The notes under the pieces: model-generated
What the model saw: only the letters and a program-made list of their open reading frames with translations
The model's database searches: none
Told to the model about the DNA's origin: nothing
Shown: positions 27,453 to 36,343 of the stretch, in pieces
Numbering within the stretch: the first letter of the stretch is position 1
How the letters are laid out: every line of letters starts with the position of its first letter
From: JBEVNR01 sp040507985
Lineage (GTDB): Bacteria > Pseudomonadota > Alphaproteobacteria > Rickettsiales > UBA6187
Assembly (NCBI GenBank): GCA_040507985.1
Contig: JBEVNR010000012.1
Coordinates: forward strand, 62,001-126,000
Direction of reading: 5' to 3'
DNA: 64,000 nucleotides
Made by a program: the position numbers and the translations under genes

Positions 27453-27808
27453 GGCGACGAATTACGATCGGAGCAATCAAGGATATGCAAAAACGATATA
27501 CGCAACGAGCGAGCGGAAGGCTGAGCTCAAAATTGTATGATTGGCAATTAATAATGGTTGCTAGCCGTTTTGTCAAGAGGCGCGATGCGCGGGACCGGAG
27601 ACTTCTTTTTTAAAAAAAATAGATGCGTTGCGTCGTCCGTCGTTACGTTTTGTTATAGGATTAGGCGGAAAATAAAAAGAGGAAATGCGTTAAACTATCC
27701 AAAAAATAGAAGATTGATATTATATTTCATTATTATTTAATATCAATTCTTTATGTTCTTTTGATGCGTCGGCAAGAAGTAAGGAAGAATAAGGGGAAGA
27801 GGCGGCAT
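27453..27808. other. Gap between divergent accessory genes
   Basis: The stretch is AT-rich in its last 150 bases, where an inverted repeat lies at 27713-27747 (listed separately). I find no coding frame with supporting features. Promoters for both flanking genes must lie here, but I cannot assign -35/-10 boxes with confidence. Confidence 0.4.
27713..27747. promoter_or_regulatory. AT-rich inverted repeat, operator-like, upstream of the receiver-domain gene
   Basis: Arms TTGATATTA (27714-27722) and TAATATCAA (27738-27746) are perfectly complementary, with one more pair outside them and a 15-base spacer. It lies about 62 bases upstream of the receiver-domain start codon. It could be a regulator-binding site or a weak RNA hairpin. 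Confidence 0.4.
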
Positions 27809-28138
27809 ATGGCAAAATGTTTGATTATCGCGGCGGACGAATATATCCGCGACTCGGTGGCCGACATGACGGAAGGGTGCGGTTTTGAATGCCGCACCGC
27901 CGAAAATTCCATTCACGGGCTTATCGCCTGTTCCGAACGCATGCCCGACGTCATTATTATCAACTGTATGTTGCCGGACATGAACGGCATTGAGTTTTTC
28001 GAGATATTGCGCGGCATGCCGGGAGGAAGGCGCCCATTCGTGATTTTATGTTCCGACATTCAAATGCGTTCCGGAAAGGGTGCGGCAAAATATTTAGAGT
28101 CGCTTCGCGACAGCGTCGTTCGGGCGGCGTTCGCCTAG
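27809..28138 (+). CDS. Stand-alone response-regulator receiver domain lacking the phospho-acceptor Asp
   Basis: About 109 residues from the ATG at 27809, preceded by a purine-rich AAGGGGAAGAGG. The receiver fold is clear: KCLIIAADEY (strand 1, acidic residues), then DVIIINCMLPDMNGIEFFEIL. In this motif the normal phosphorylated Asp is Asn (position about 54), while the following MLPDMNG is intact. The usual Lys in a KP motif near the end is also absent. It is probably a pseudo-receiver that works without phosphorylation. No histidine kinase or output domain is adjacent. Confidence 0.82.
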   Translation: MAKCLIIAADEYIRDSVADMTEGCGFECRTAENSIHGLIACSERMPDVIIINCMLPDMNGIEFFEILRGMPGGRRPFVILCSDIQMRSGKGAAKYLESLRDSVVRAAFA

Positions 28139-28420
28139 GTTAACGCGCAAAGTTCATTTTTATAAAAAATATTTTTTTTTGCGCAAGGTAAGTGTCTGTG
28201 GAACGTCGCCTTAGACCGGCTAGGGCGCGCTTCCGAAGAAACGTCAAAAAAGCGACGAGGCGCTTTCATGGGGAAGAATGGAAGCGTAATTAAATAATTA
28301 CGCGGTGCGCCATAGCGATACATAACTAACTATACGTGACCGAAATGACTGTATGAGGAAATTTCGAGATGTGCTTGGCGACGAAGAGCGGACGTTTGGA
28401 GGTGCGGCGGGGGTTTAGTT

Positions 28421-29641
28421 TTAGAAGAAGTATCCTTCGAGATGTTGTTGATTAGAGGGAACGGACTGCTGATTAGGAATCCAGCCACAATCCGTTCCGT
28501 TGAATATCTGCACAACAACTTCATCCTCCCCTAGTGGTTGGTGAATATCGCTATAATTAGCGGGCATGGTAGCAGATCTTTGCTTAGGCCGATACACATC
28601 AGGCGACAACATCTGACTACCACGCGTTGCCATTGATATTCCGGTAGGGGATGCAACCGGCGGGGGGAAAGCCGGTTGTTGATTTTCTCCCTTCATAACG
28701 AGTTTGGTATCGGTATAGGATCGCACAAGGGGTGGGTGCGGCCGCACATTTTGATATGTATCCCCGTTCTTCGGAGGCACAGCAGGCCGCATATCTGCTT
28801 GAAGTTTACCACCAACGCGATTCGAATCATGCATATTGGAATCGAAAGCGGTCGATGGTAACATAGAATGTAGCTTGAACGATGAAGGAGAACGTATCGC
28901 CTCGGGAGAAGGCAGGGAAGTCAAACTATTGTACGACGCTTCCCCAATCAAGTTTGATTGAGACTGCGATTGGCTATCCAAAGCAATACGTATTGTCCTG
29001 TCACGGTGAAGATGTTTATCAAGCCAATCTCCTATCTTATCGCACCAACTATCTTTTTCGGGTTGATGGGATAGACGATGCTTCTTCATATCCTTCAGTT
29101 CCGTCACTTTAGGTAATGAGCTGCATTTACGAATTGCCTGAAGGCGGCTGCGCAGACGCAGGTTGCGACGAGAACTCGTAAAAAACATCAGCGACCACAA
29201 TGCGATTCCTGCAAATATACACCCGAAGCAAGTTACCGGCGACCACTCGGGCAATAGAGTAAGACCGATAAACAAACCTGAGGTCACGTTTCCGACGTTC
29301 GCCATCGCGGCCGTGTCGCCGGAGACATATTCCTCATGCCACGTTGCTACCCGAGAGGGTGACAACTGATCGCGTTGCAAGATATGTGTAACATAAAAAC
29401 TGCGCGCATTGTCGTACCAGTAGATCGATTGGGTAAGGATAAAACCCAGGATCAATATGACGCAGTAAAAGATCATCGTGCGTTTAGCATTTCCTTCGGT
29501 ATGCGCCATGATTATGAAGACAAGAACAAAGATAAACGCCCACCACAAAACGCTAAACAATGCGTGGGAAATGCGCTTTACTTTTTCGCTCGTCGATTCA
29601 TATCCAGAAAAGGCGCTGAGATATTTTCTTTGTGCTTTCAT
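28421..29641 (-). CDS. Four-helix membrane protein with a long proline/serine-rich tail
   Basis: 406 residues from the ATG at 29641; a TTG at 29776 would add 45. Two pairs of membrane helices occur at about residues 27-46, 55-74, 115-131 and 134-154. A tail of about 250 residues follows, rich in Ser, Pro and Gln, with polyproline stretches (AVPPKNG, RPHPPLV, AFPPPVASP) and several Tyr in acidic or Asn contexts (DTYQNV, ANYSDI). I recognise no bacterial family. GC is near 45 percent, below neighbouring core genes. No clear ribosome site. Eukaryote-like signalling or adaptor motifs are suggested by the tail only. Confidence 0.65.
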   Translation of the reverse strand: MKAQRKYLSAFSGYESTSEKVKRISHALFSVLWWAFIFVLVFIIMAHTEGNAKRTMIFYCVILILGFILTQSIYWYDNARSFYVTHILQRDQLSPSRVATWHEEYVSGDTAAMANVGNVTSGLFIGLTLLPEWSPVTCFGCIFAGIALWSLMFFTSSRRNLRLRSRLQAIRKCSSLPKVTELKDMKKHRLSHQPEKDSWCDKIGDWLDKHLHRDRTIRIALDSQSQSQSNLIGEASYNSLTSLPSPEAIRSPSSFKLHSMLPSTAFDSNMHDSNRVGGKLQADMRPAVPPKNGDTYQNVRPHPPLVRSYTDTKLVMKGENQQPAFPPPVASPTGISMATRGSQMLSPDVYRPKQRSATMPANYSDIHQPLGEDEVVVQIFNGTDCGWIPNQQSVPSNQQHLEGYFF

Positions 29642-29822
29642 CGCGTAAGCGAACTCTTGGCGACGGTTGAAGAATGTGCGTGAGTATGGACCGGGTAAGC
29701 GAACAGGCGGTTCAAGGCGAGGAACCGAAAATTTAAGTGGTATTCTTAGTGTATAGGATAAGGTAACAAGAGGCAATTTCTTAATAATATATGTCGCATT
29801 TTTTTAATAATTCATCTTCCGC

Positions 29823-29902
29823 GGCAGGGCAATGTCATAAATTAACGAGCTAACAATTTGCGCTAAAAATATGAATTTTCGTCATTCCCGCGCAGGCGGG
29901 AA
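29823..29902 (-). repeat. Dispersed palindromic repeat, partial copy (inverted orientation)
   Basis: The segment ends in CGTCATTCCCGC with its own short palindrome (CCCGCGCAGGCGGG). It is preceded by a CAGGGCA...AATTAACG stretch that matches, in reverse complement, the repeat copies at 52437-52506 and 61004-61071. It lies in the 802-base gap between 29641 and 30444. Confidence 0.6.
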
Positions 29903-30272
29903 AACAAGCGTAGCGCAGTTTCGCCAATCCGGTGTCCTAAAAAACTTGCGTGGGCAGCACACTCAATCTTCGTTAAAGGATTTTGAAATGTGCTTTGCGC
30001 ATAAGTTTATTTTTAAAATCCGGATTGGCGCCTGCGCGAGAATAGAAGAATGCATTCAATCATTTTCAGTCGGATTCGCTATACATCTTATTTTTAGCAT
30101 CAGGCGGAAACAATGGCGCCGTATCGCCGCGCAAAATTTTCCTGAAAAACAAAAAATAATATAATTTCACTTAATAATAACAACTATAAGTTAAAAAACT
30201 TTAACTTTAAATTGAATATACAAAATGAATTTTAACTTTCTTAAAAAAATTACGGGAAATGTCATTTTTTTA

Positions 30273-30301
30273 TTGATTAACGGAAAATTTAGAAGTATTA
30301 A
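30273..30301 (+). promoter_or_regulatory. Candidate promoter for the Ser/Thr-rich secreted protein gene
   Basis: TTGATT at 30273-30278 and TATTAA at 30296-30301 are separated by 17 bases, a good sigma-70-like match. It implies a leader of about 135 bases before the ATG at 30444. The rest of the gap 29642-30443 is AT-rich and shows no gene. Confidence 0.4.
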
Positions 30302-30443
30302 TTAAATCACCAAACACACTCTCGCGAACGACTGAACAGCTAAACACTCTCAGAAACACCGAGTACAGAAAAGCCAGTCTTTCTTGCTTCATTGTTTTTA
30401 GCCTAAACGCTCCCTATCTCCGTATCTTTGAACCGGTTTCAAG

Positions 30444-31643
30444 ATGCATTTCAGTCAAGCATTTCTTCAAGTTGCCATTCCTTTCCTTCTTCTTGGATCC
30501 GTCGGTGCAGTTCCTGCTCGTGGAAACGGAAACAATGGAAATGGTAACGGGAACAATCGTTCAACTACTTCTTCCGTTCATCCTAGCTCGACTCCGTTGA
30601 CTAGCTCTTCGATTCGTCCTAGCTCCACCCGTCCTGCTTCCAGCTCGACTCCGTTGACTAGCTCGATTCGTCCTAGCTCGACTAGCCTTAGTTCATCGCT
30701 GATCTCCTCTTCTACTGTTCCTGTACCCACGGGTAAACCTTGGTCTTCCGTATGCAATGGCGTCAAGAATGGTCCTGGCGAGTGTCCTTACACTCCTCTC
30801 GACACTAAATGGGATCCCACTGACTACGTAATTGTTCAAGATGCTCTCTGGGATCTTTGCAAGCCAAACGGTAAGGCGGAAGATGCTTGGAACAAGCTAC
30901 AGAGGCAAGCTACCATCGAACACGATGCACGAGTGAATGTCAATCTAACAATGGAACAATCATCTCGGGATAACGTCACTCTTACAAGAGAGCTAATCCT
31001 TGATGCTGATGAAGATGCTTCCCTTGCTCAACTTGATCGGAACATCACAGCAAAAGAGAATCGTCTAAACGTTCTCGTTGCACTGGTTCCTAAGTGTTAT
31101 GCAGACATTCTAATCAGCAACGAATGGAAGAGGCAAAACGAAACTTGTCACCGCGCCTCTATGCTTAATAGCCGAGTCGATGGTTATGTGGAAAGGGCTG
31201 AAGACTCCAACACTAACGCTCAAAAGAGACGGGTATTGCTTGAACGTGCTCATAACGTAAACAAGACGATTTATATGCCCGCTTTGCAAACTTGCCAAAA
31301 ATGGCAGGACAAAGTTGCTGATAAGACAAATGCATGCAACGCCATCAGAAACGAGCGTGACGAATTGGTCCGAGAGATTCCTAAGGAAAAAGCTCTTAGC
31401 CAAGAGCTTCACACACAAGATGCCGTACGTAACGGAAATCTTGTTGAGCTTGGATACAAGGCAGGTAACTCTACTAAAGCGTATCAGGATGCAATTCGCA
31501 AAGCTGACCAAGAAGGTGAAACCTTACGTGATCGCCAATCTAAGTACAATGCCAAGCTTCAAGTTATCAATGATTACTTGTATTGCCCTGCTCAAGCCGT
31601 TATGCGTTACCTACGTCGCTCAATTCCAGTTATGTTTTTGTAA
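30444..31643 (+). CDS. Secreted Ser/Thr-rich, eukaryote-like protein with coiled-coil region
   Basis: 399 residues. A classical signal peptide (about 1-23, cleavage near VGA|VPA) is followed by an Asn/Gly run (GNGNNGNGNGNN) and a mucin-like Ser/Thr/Pro region (about 40-100) made of repeated SSIRPSST-type units. The remainder is a charged, largely helical region with scattered Cys. Seven N-x-S/T sequons occur. GC is about 43-47 percent, and codon use differs from neighbours. No Shine-Dalgarno sequence precedes the ATG; the leader just upstream is pyrimidine-rich. I recognise no family. It resembles secreted eukaryotic (for example fungal) proteins, so acquisition from a eukaryote or a host-directed effector are both possible. 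Confidence 0.65.
   Translation: MHFSQAFLQVAIPFLLLGSVGAVPARGNGNNGNGNGNNRSTTSSVHPSSTPLTSSSIRPSSTRPASSSTPLTSSIRPSSTSLSSSLISSSTVPVPTGKPWSSVCNGVKNGPGECPYTPLDTKWDPTDYVIVQDALWDLCKPNGKAEDAWNKLQRQATIEHDARVNVNLTMEQSSRDNVTLTRELILDADEDASLAQLDRNITAKENRLNVLVALVPKCYADILISNEWKRQNETCHRASMLNSRVDGYVERAEDSNTNAQKRRVLLERAHNVNKTIYMPALQTCQKWQDKVADKTNACNAIRNERDELVREIPKEKALSQELHTQDAVRNGNLVELGYKAGNSTKAYQDAIRKADQEGETLRDRQSKYNAKLQVINDYLYCPAQAVMRYLRRSIPVMFL
30585..30664 (+). repeat. Direct repeat inside the Ser/Thr-rich coding region
   Basis: A 23-base unit beginning AGCTCGACTCCGTTGAC occurs at 30585-30607 and again at 30642-30664, 57 bases apart and in frame. It encodes the repeated SSTPLTSS segment. Such in-frame repeats can change copy number without breaking the gene. 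Confidence 0.75.
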
Positions 31644-31868
31644 CCGGCCGGTTCAGTTCACTTTCCTTCACCTTGTAAAACAAGTTCTTGGGTTCAGGCA
31701 ACAAAACGGTCTAGGTTAAGGCGTTTTCTTTCTTAGGTATGTTTTCCTTATTTCCTTCATCTTTTTCTTTTACCGGGACTCTAAGCTAAGAGTCAAAGCC
31801 ATTACTAAGCTGGCTTAGTAGACAAAATCCCCATCATAAACTGGAACTAAGTTGTGGTGCGAGGGATG

Positions 31869-31889
31869 ACCGTTATGGAACATAACGGT
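31869..31889. other. Perfect hairpin downstream of the Ser/Thr-rich protein gene
   Basis: Nine-base arms ACCGTTATG (31869-31877) and CATAACGGT (31881-31889) enclose a three-base loop. The following TGTTTCTTC is only weakly U-rich, so terminator function is uncertain. The gap 31644-32043 otherwise holds only this hairpin and the stronger terminator at 31945. Confidence 0.45.
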
Positions 31890-31944
31890 TGTTTCTTCAC
31901 CACGCTAAATGACGTAAGAACTCACAAAACCCTTATGTCGCTTG

Positions 31945-31992
31945 CGGGCGCGTTCTTCTCGAATGTTCGAGCGGAGCGCGCCCGTTTTTTTT
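31945..31992 (+). terminator. Strong Rho-independent terminator
   Basis: CGGGCGCG (31945-31952) pairs with CGCGCCCG (31977-31984); an inner stem CTCGAA/TTCGAG closes the loop, and eight T follow (31985-31992). It reads on the plus strand, 300 bases after the stop of the Ser/Thr-rich protein gene, the only upstream plus-strand gene. Confidence 0.85.
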
Positions 31993-32043
31993 GCCCTGAC
32001 GCCACGCGAAAAACGCGCCTTATGCTTTGCCGCCAAAGGCGTT

Positions 32044-33819
32044 CTACAACGCTCCCTCCCTCACCCGCAGGCTCTCGCCCCCGGCGGCGATCTTCGCCAG
32101 CAGGCTATGGTGTTCGGGGAGGATTTTATCCATAAAAAACCGTCCGACGGCAATTTTATCGTCGTAATATTCCGCAGAAAACGCGCCCCCTTTGTCTTTG
32201 GCCTCGCACGCCGCCTTGGCCATGAGACAGTACATATAGCCGTGCAACGTGCATCCGATAAGGCGCATATAATCGTAGGAAGCGGCGCCGGCTTCGTACG
32301 GATCGCTTATTGCTCGCATGGCGATGAGCATCGACGCCTGCCTTGCGCTTTTGAGCGCCCCATACATCGGCTTGGTGAAACGCCTTAGCGTCGCGTGGTC
32401 GCGATGCTCCTCGACGAACGCGGCGGCGTCGTGAAAAAAAGGACGCAAATACCGGCCTCCGCTTTTCACCAGTTTACGCCCAACCAAATCGAGCGCCTGT
32501 ATTCCGTTGGCGCCCTCGTAAATTTGGGCGATGCGCGCGTCTCGCACATATTGCTCGACGCCATATTCCCTAACATAGCCGTGTCCGCCGAACACTTGCA
32601 TGGCGAGATTGGCGCATTCAAATCCCATGTCGGTCATGTAGGCTTTAATGACGGGGGTGGCGAATTGAATGAAATCGTCGGAGCGGCGCTGCGTTTTTTC
32701 GTCCGAATGGTGTTTGGATATGTCCACGCGCAGCGCGGCATACAGCGCCAGCATGCGCGCCGATTCGCAAAAGCTTCGCATGGTCAGCAACATGCGCCGC
32801 ACGTCCGGATGCGCCGTAATCGGATCGGCTTTTTTGTCGGGATTCTTCACGCCGTCCAGACCCCTGCCCTGCAAGCGCTCCTTAGCGTAGGCGACGGCTT
32901 GGCGCCGCGCAATTTCGGCCAACCCCAGCCCTTGCACGCCGACATAGATGCGCGCCTCGTTCATCATGGTGAACATGGCCTTTAAGCCTTCGTGCGGCTT
33001 GCCGACCAGATGCCCGACGGCGTTTTTAAATTCCATGACGCAGGTAGGCGAGGCATGGATGCCCATTTTTTCCTCCAGCGAGACGCACGTCACGCCGTTG
33101 GGCTTTTCGTTCGCATATTTCGTCACCAAAAACAAGCTAATCCCCTTGCTTCCTTCCGGCGCGTCCGGAAGTTTCGCCAAGACCATATGGACGATATTGT
33201 CCGTCCAGTCGTGGTCGCCGCCGGAGATGAACATCTTATTGCCGTTCACGAGATAACCGCCCCCTTCGCGCGGCGTCGCGGTCGTGCGGATAAGCCCCAA
33301 ATCGGTGCCGCAATGCGCCTCCGTCAGGCACATCGTGCCGGTATGCTCTCCGGACGCCAGTTTCGGCAGATATTCTTGCTTCAGCGCGTCCGATCCGTGC
33401 AAATACAGCGCGTTATAGGCGCCGTGGGTGAGCGCCGGCGTGATGCCGAACGCCAGGTTCGCCGAACATATCATTTCGGTTATCGGCATGTTGAGCGCCT
33501 CGGGCAAACCTTGTCCGCCATATTCCGCTTTGCAGGAAAATCCCGCCCATCCCCCGTCGCAATAGGCGCGGTACGCTTCCTTAAACCCTTTTGGAGTGAA
33601 GACGACGCCGTTTTTTATGCTCGCCCCCTCTTTATCGCCCGATTGGTTGAGCGGAAAAAGCACGTCCTTGCATAGACGCTCCCCCTCAGCCGTCAGCGCG
33701 TCAATCAATCCGGCGTCAACGTCTTTGTAAGGCGCAAGCGCGTCGCGATATTGTTCAACCTTCAAGACTTCGAGCAACATGAAGCGGTAATCGTCTAACG
33801 GCGCATGAAATTCCGGCAT
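32044..33819 (-). CDS. Acyl-CoA dehydrogenase (long form with C-terminal domain)
   Basis: 591 residues, the length of the bacterial long acyl-CoA dehydrogenases (DmdC-like group) rather than the 380-residue form. Flavin and substrate motifs are CLTEAHCGTDLGLIRTTA and MFISGGDHD. The catalytic Glu is expected in QIYEGANGIQALDLVGRKL. The C-terminal 130 residues form the extra domain. It oxidises acyl-CoA thioesters with FAD. The exact chain specificity cannot be read. No beta-oxidation partners are adjacent. Confidence 0.93.
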   Translation of the reverse strand: MPEFHAPLDDYRFMLLEVLKVEQYRDALAPYKDVDAGLIDALTAEGERLCKDVLFPLNQSGDKEGASIKNGVVFTPKGFKEAYRAYCDGGWAGFSCKAEYGGQGLPEALNMPITEMICSANLAFGITPALTHGAYNALYLHGSDALKQEYLPKLASGEHTGTMCLTEAHCGTDLGLIRTTATPREGGGYLVNGNKMFISGGDHDWTDNIVHMVLAKLPDAPEGSKGISLFLVTKYANEKPNGVTCVSLEEKMGIHASPTCVMEFKNAVGHLVGKPHEGLKAMFTMMNEARIYVGVQGLGLAEIARRQAVAYAKERLQGRGLDGVKNPDKKADPITAHPDVRRMLLTMRSFCESARMLALYAALRVDISKHHSDEKTQRRSDDFIQFATPVIKAYMTDMGFECANLAMQVFGGHGYVREYGVEQYVRDARIAQIYEGANGIQALDLVGRKLVKSGGRYLRPFFHDAAAFVEEHRDHATLRRFTKPMYGALKSARQASMLIAMRAISDPYEAGAASYDYMRLIGCTLHGYMYCLMAKAACEAKDKGGAFSAEYYDDKIAVGRFFMDKILPEHHSLLAKIAAGGESLRVREGAL

Positions 33820-34089
33820 GGGGCGGCGCTCTCTTTTTTAATGAAAAGATAGTTTTTATTTTATCCGACAATACATAAAAAATCGGTAAGGAGGCAATGG
33901 TAGCGAGTGACAAATCGCCGCTTTGCCGCTATAAGCAATTTTCATGTTCCTTATTAAATGTAAAATAGACTTCCAATTGGATTCCTAATGCAAGGCTCTA
34001 CCCCGCAAAAGGAACGCCGGACTAGGAAGTTAGAGTAGGATGTTATGCCTGCGAACCGTACATGGGCATGCGGGAATTTTTGTGGGGAT

Positions 34090-34166
<77 letters not shown>

Positions 34167-34400
34167 TTCTCCTTAGAAACTACATCTTCTTGCAATTTTG
34201 CAAGTATATCTGCGCGATATTGCGCCTTCGTTCAAGAAATTAATCGCTTCTTTGCCTAAATTCCCATGACGTTAATTTTTCTGTCGTGTAGGATGCAGAA
34301 TGATTTAAAATTTAGGTTAATTTATAAAATTCCGAAGGTTACGCAACAAGTTTATTTTTATAAACGCCTAAAAAACCCTACGACATGCGGACAAGAACTA

Positions 34401-34428
34401 TTGACTCCGTATAAAAATTATGTATGGT
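34401..34428 (+). promoter_or_regulatory. Candidate promoter of the ribosomal alpha operon
   Basis: TTGACT at 34401-34406 and TATGGT at 34423-34428 with a 16-base spacer lie about 75 bases before rpsM. The gap 34167-34501 holds nothing else that I can identify. Confidence 0.55.
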
Positions 34429-34501
34429 GAACCCAAGCCTATTGCCGCAGGCCAATGATTTTTTAAAGCGCAACGTAAATTATAGAAACGGACGTGAATG
34501 C

Positions 34502-34870
34502 ATGGCGCGTATAGCCGGAATAAACTTGCCTAAACAAAAGCGCGTTGACGTCGCGCTCACCTATATTCACGGGATTGGCGCTCCTACGTCAAAGGTTATC
34601 CTTGCTACGCTCAACATACCTCCGGACATTCGAGTTCACAAGCTTACCGCAGATCAGGTCGTTTCCATAAGCAATCACGTTGCCGGCAACTATACCGTCG
34701 AAGGTGATTTACGGCGCCAAGTGACGCTTAACATTAAGACGCTTATGGATTTAGGCAGTTATCGTGGGTTGCGCCATAGAAAAAAATTACCCGTTCGTGG
34801 CCAGCGTACGCACACTAATGCTCGCACTCGTAAAGGAAAAGCAAAACCGATCGCCGGTAAGAAAAAATAA
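34502..34870 (+). CDS. rpsM: 30S ribosomal protein S13
   Basis: 122 residues from the ATG at 34502 (MARIAGINLPKQKR), the universal S13 start. A longer upstream frame from 34424 has no family support. GIGAP and the C-terminal RGLRHRKKLPVRGQRT...ARTRKG are S13 hallmarks. It is in the small-subunit head near the P site. First gene of rpsM-rpsK-rpoA-rplQ, here detached from secY and adk, which usually precede it. Confidence 0.98.
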   Translation: MARIAGINLPKQKRVDVALTYIHGIGAPTSKVILATLNIPPDIRVHKLTADQVVSISNHVAGNYTVEGDLRRQVTLNIKTLMDLGSYRGLRHRKKLPVRGQRTHTNARTRKGKAKPIAGKKK

Positions 34871-34888
34871 AGGCACCGAGAATTATTC

Positions 34889-35272
34889 ATGAGCAAAGCA
34901 TACAAAAAGAAAAAAGAAAAACGTACCGTTACCGTTGGCATAGTAACGATAAACGCTACGTTTAATAACACTTTAGTGACGATTGCCGATCTAAACGGCA
35001 ACGTTATCGCATCAAACTCCGCAGGCCAGCAAGGCTTTAAGGGTTCAAAAAAATCCACTCCGTATGCCGCTCAGGTTGCTGCGGAGAAAGCGGCGGCGGA
35101 CGCTCAGGAATGGGGATTAAAAACAGTAACCATACAAGTTAAAGGTCCCGGTTCGGGGCGGGAATCCGGGGTGAGGGCGATTGCGGCGACCGGATTAAAA
35201 GTAACCGTCATAAAAGACGTTACTCCTCTTGCCCACAACGGATGTCGCCGCAAGAAGCGTCGTCGCGTGTAG
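34889..35272 (+). CDS. rpsK: 30S ribosomal protein S11
   Basis: 127 residues. GIVTINATFNNTLVTIADLNGN and the C-terminal DVTPLAHNGCRRKKRRRV are diagnostic. It is in the platform of the small subunit. It starts 18 bases after rpsM and is followed by rpoA after 47 bases, without rpsD between them, as expected in alphaproteobacteria. Confidence 0.98.
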   Translation: MSKAYKKKKEKRTVTVGIVTINATFNNTLVTIADLNGNVIASNSAGQQGFKGSKKSTPYAAQVAAEKAAADAQEWGLKTVTIQVKGPGSGRESGVRAIAATGLKVTVIKDVTPLAHNGCRRKKRRRV

Positions 35273-35319
35273 TTTTTATATTTAGGCATCTTTTTCGTTC
35301 TACAATCGCGAGGTTTCTC

Positions 35320-36342
35320 TTGAAGCTTAAAATTTCTGAAAATTGGAACAACTTGATTAAGCCATCTAAGTTTTTTGTCGATAGTTCAGTTAAGTCAGCC
35401 AATCGCGCTATTTTTGTCGTTGAACCGCTTGAGCGTGGCTTTGGCATCACAATTGGCAATGCGTTGCGTCGGGTTCTTCTTTCCTCCTTACAAGGTTGCG
35501 CCGTTACGTCCGTGCGTTTTGAAGGAGTGGTGCACGAATACGACGTCATTCCCGGCGTGAGAGAAGACATTATCGACATTATTTTAAACCTTAAGCAAAT
35601 GGTCGTTCAATTAATCGACTCTTCAGAAAAAACGCTTTACCTGCATGCCGAAGGTCCATGCGTCGTAACGGCAGGCATGATTGTGGTCGGGGCTGACGTG
35701 GAAATCACTAATAAAGATTTGGTGATATGCCATCTTGACGAAGGGCATGAGCTTAAGGCGCAAATTAACGTTGGAACCGGGAAAGGCTACCGTACCGCCA
35801 CGGCCAATCGCTCTGAGGATGCGCCTATCGGCGTCATTCCGGTTGATTCCATATTCTCTCCGGTATTAAACGTTGCCTATAAGGTAGATAAAGCTCGGGT
35901 TGGCCAAATCACCGACTATGATAAGTTACAACTTGACATAAAAACTAACGGATCCATCGATCCGGAAGTTGCCCTCGGATTGGCAGCTAAAATACTGCAA
36001 GATCAATTAAAATCTTTCGTTAATTTTGAGGAAGCTGAAGAAGAAGAGAAAATAGAAGAAACAGGCATAAAATATGACCGCAATCTACTTAAAAAGGTAG
36101 ATGAATTAGAGCTTTCCGTTCGTTCCCAAAACTGCCTTAAAAACGATAACATCGTGTATATTGGTGACTTAGTGCAAAAAAGTGAGTCTGAAATGCTTAA
36201 GACTCCTAATTTTGGCCGTAAGTCCCTTAATGAAATTAAAGAAGTGTTGGCAACGATGGGGTTACGTTTCGGCATGGAGGTAGACGATTGGCCGCCGGAA
36301 AATATTGAAGAGCTTTCTAAGAAAAATGATGAGCCGTATTAG
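35320..36342 (+). CDS. rpoA: DNA-directed RNA polymerase subunit alpha
   Basis: 340 residues from the TTG at 35320, with GAGG at 35310-35313; this start gives the normal alphaproteobacterial N-terminus (MKLKISENWNNLIKPSK). A longer frame opens at 35242 but would overlap rpsK. The N-terminal assembly domain has EPLERGFGITIGNALRRVLLSSLQG. A linker rich in Glu leads to the C-terminal domain with LSVRSQNCLKNDNI and NFGRKSLNEIKEVL for UP-element and activator contacts. Confidence 0.97.
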   Translation: MKLKISENWNNLIKPSKFFVDSSVKSANRAIFVVEPLERGFGITIGNALRRVLLSSLQGCAVTSVRFEGVVHEYDVIPGVREDIIDIILNLKQMVVQLIDSSEKTLYLHAEGPCVVTAGMIVVGADVEITNKDLVICHLDEGHELKAQINVGTGKGYRTATANRSEDAPIGVIPVDSIFSPVLNVAYKVDKARVGQITDYDKLQLDIKTNGSIDPEVALGLAAKILQDQLKSFVNFEEAEEEEKIEETGIKYDRNLLKKVDELELSVRSQNCLKNDNIVYIGDLVQKSESEMLKTPNFGRKSLNEIKEVLATMGLRFGMEVDDWPPENIEELSKKNDEPY

Positions 36343-36343
36343 C

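Noticed and set aside
31854..32135. Plus-strand frame over the terminator and the acyl-CoA dehydrogenase end
   Set aside because: It crosses a strong terminator hairpin and reads the dehydrogenase gene antisense; no family or ribosome site.
33990..34089. Possible small structured RNA (for example SRP RNA) before the tRNA gene
   Set aside because: Stems such as CTCTA/TAGAG and CCTGC/GCGGG can be drawn, but the conserved SRP loop motif is absent and no other RNA family fits.
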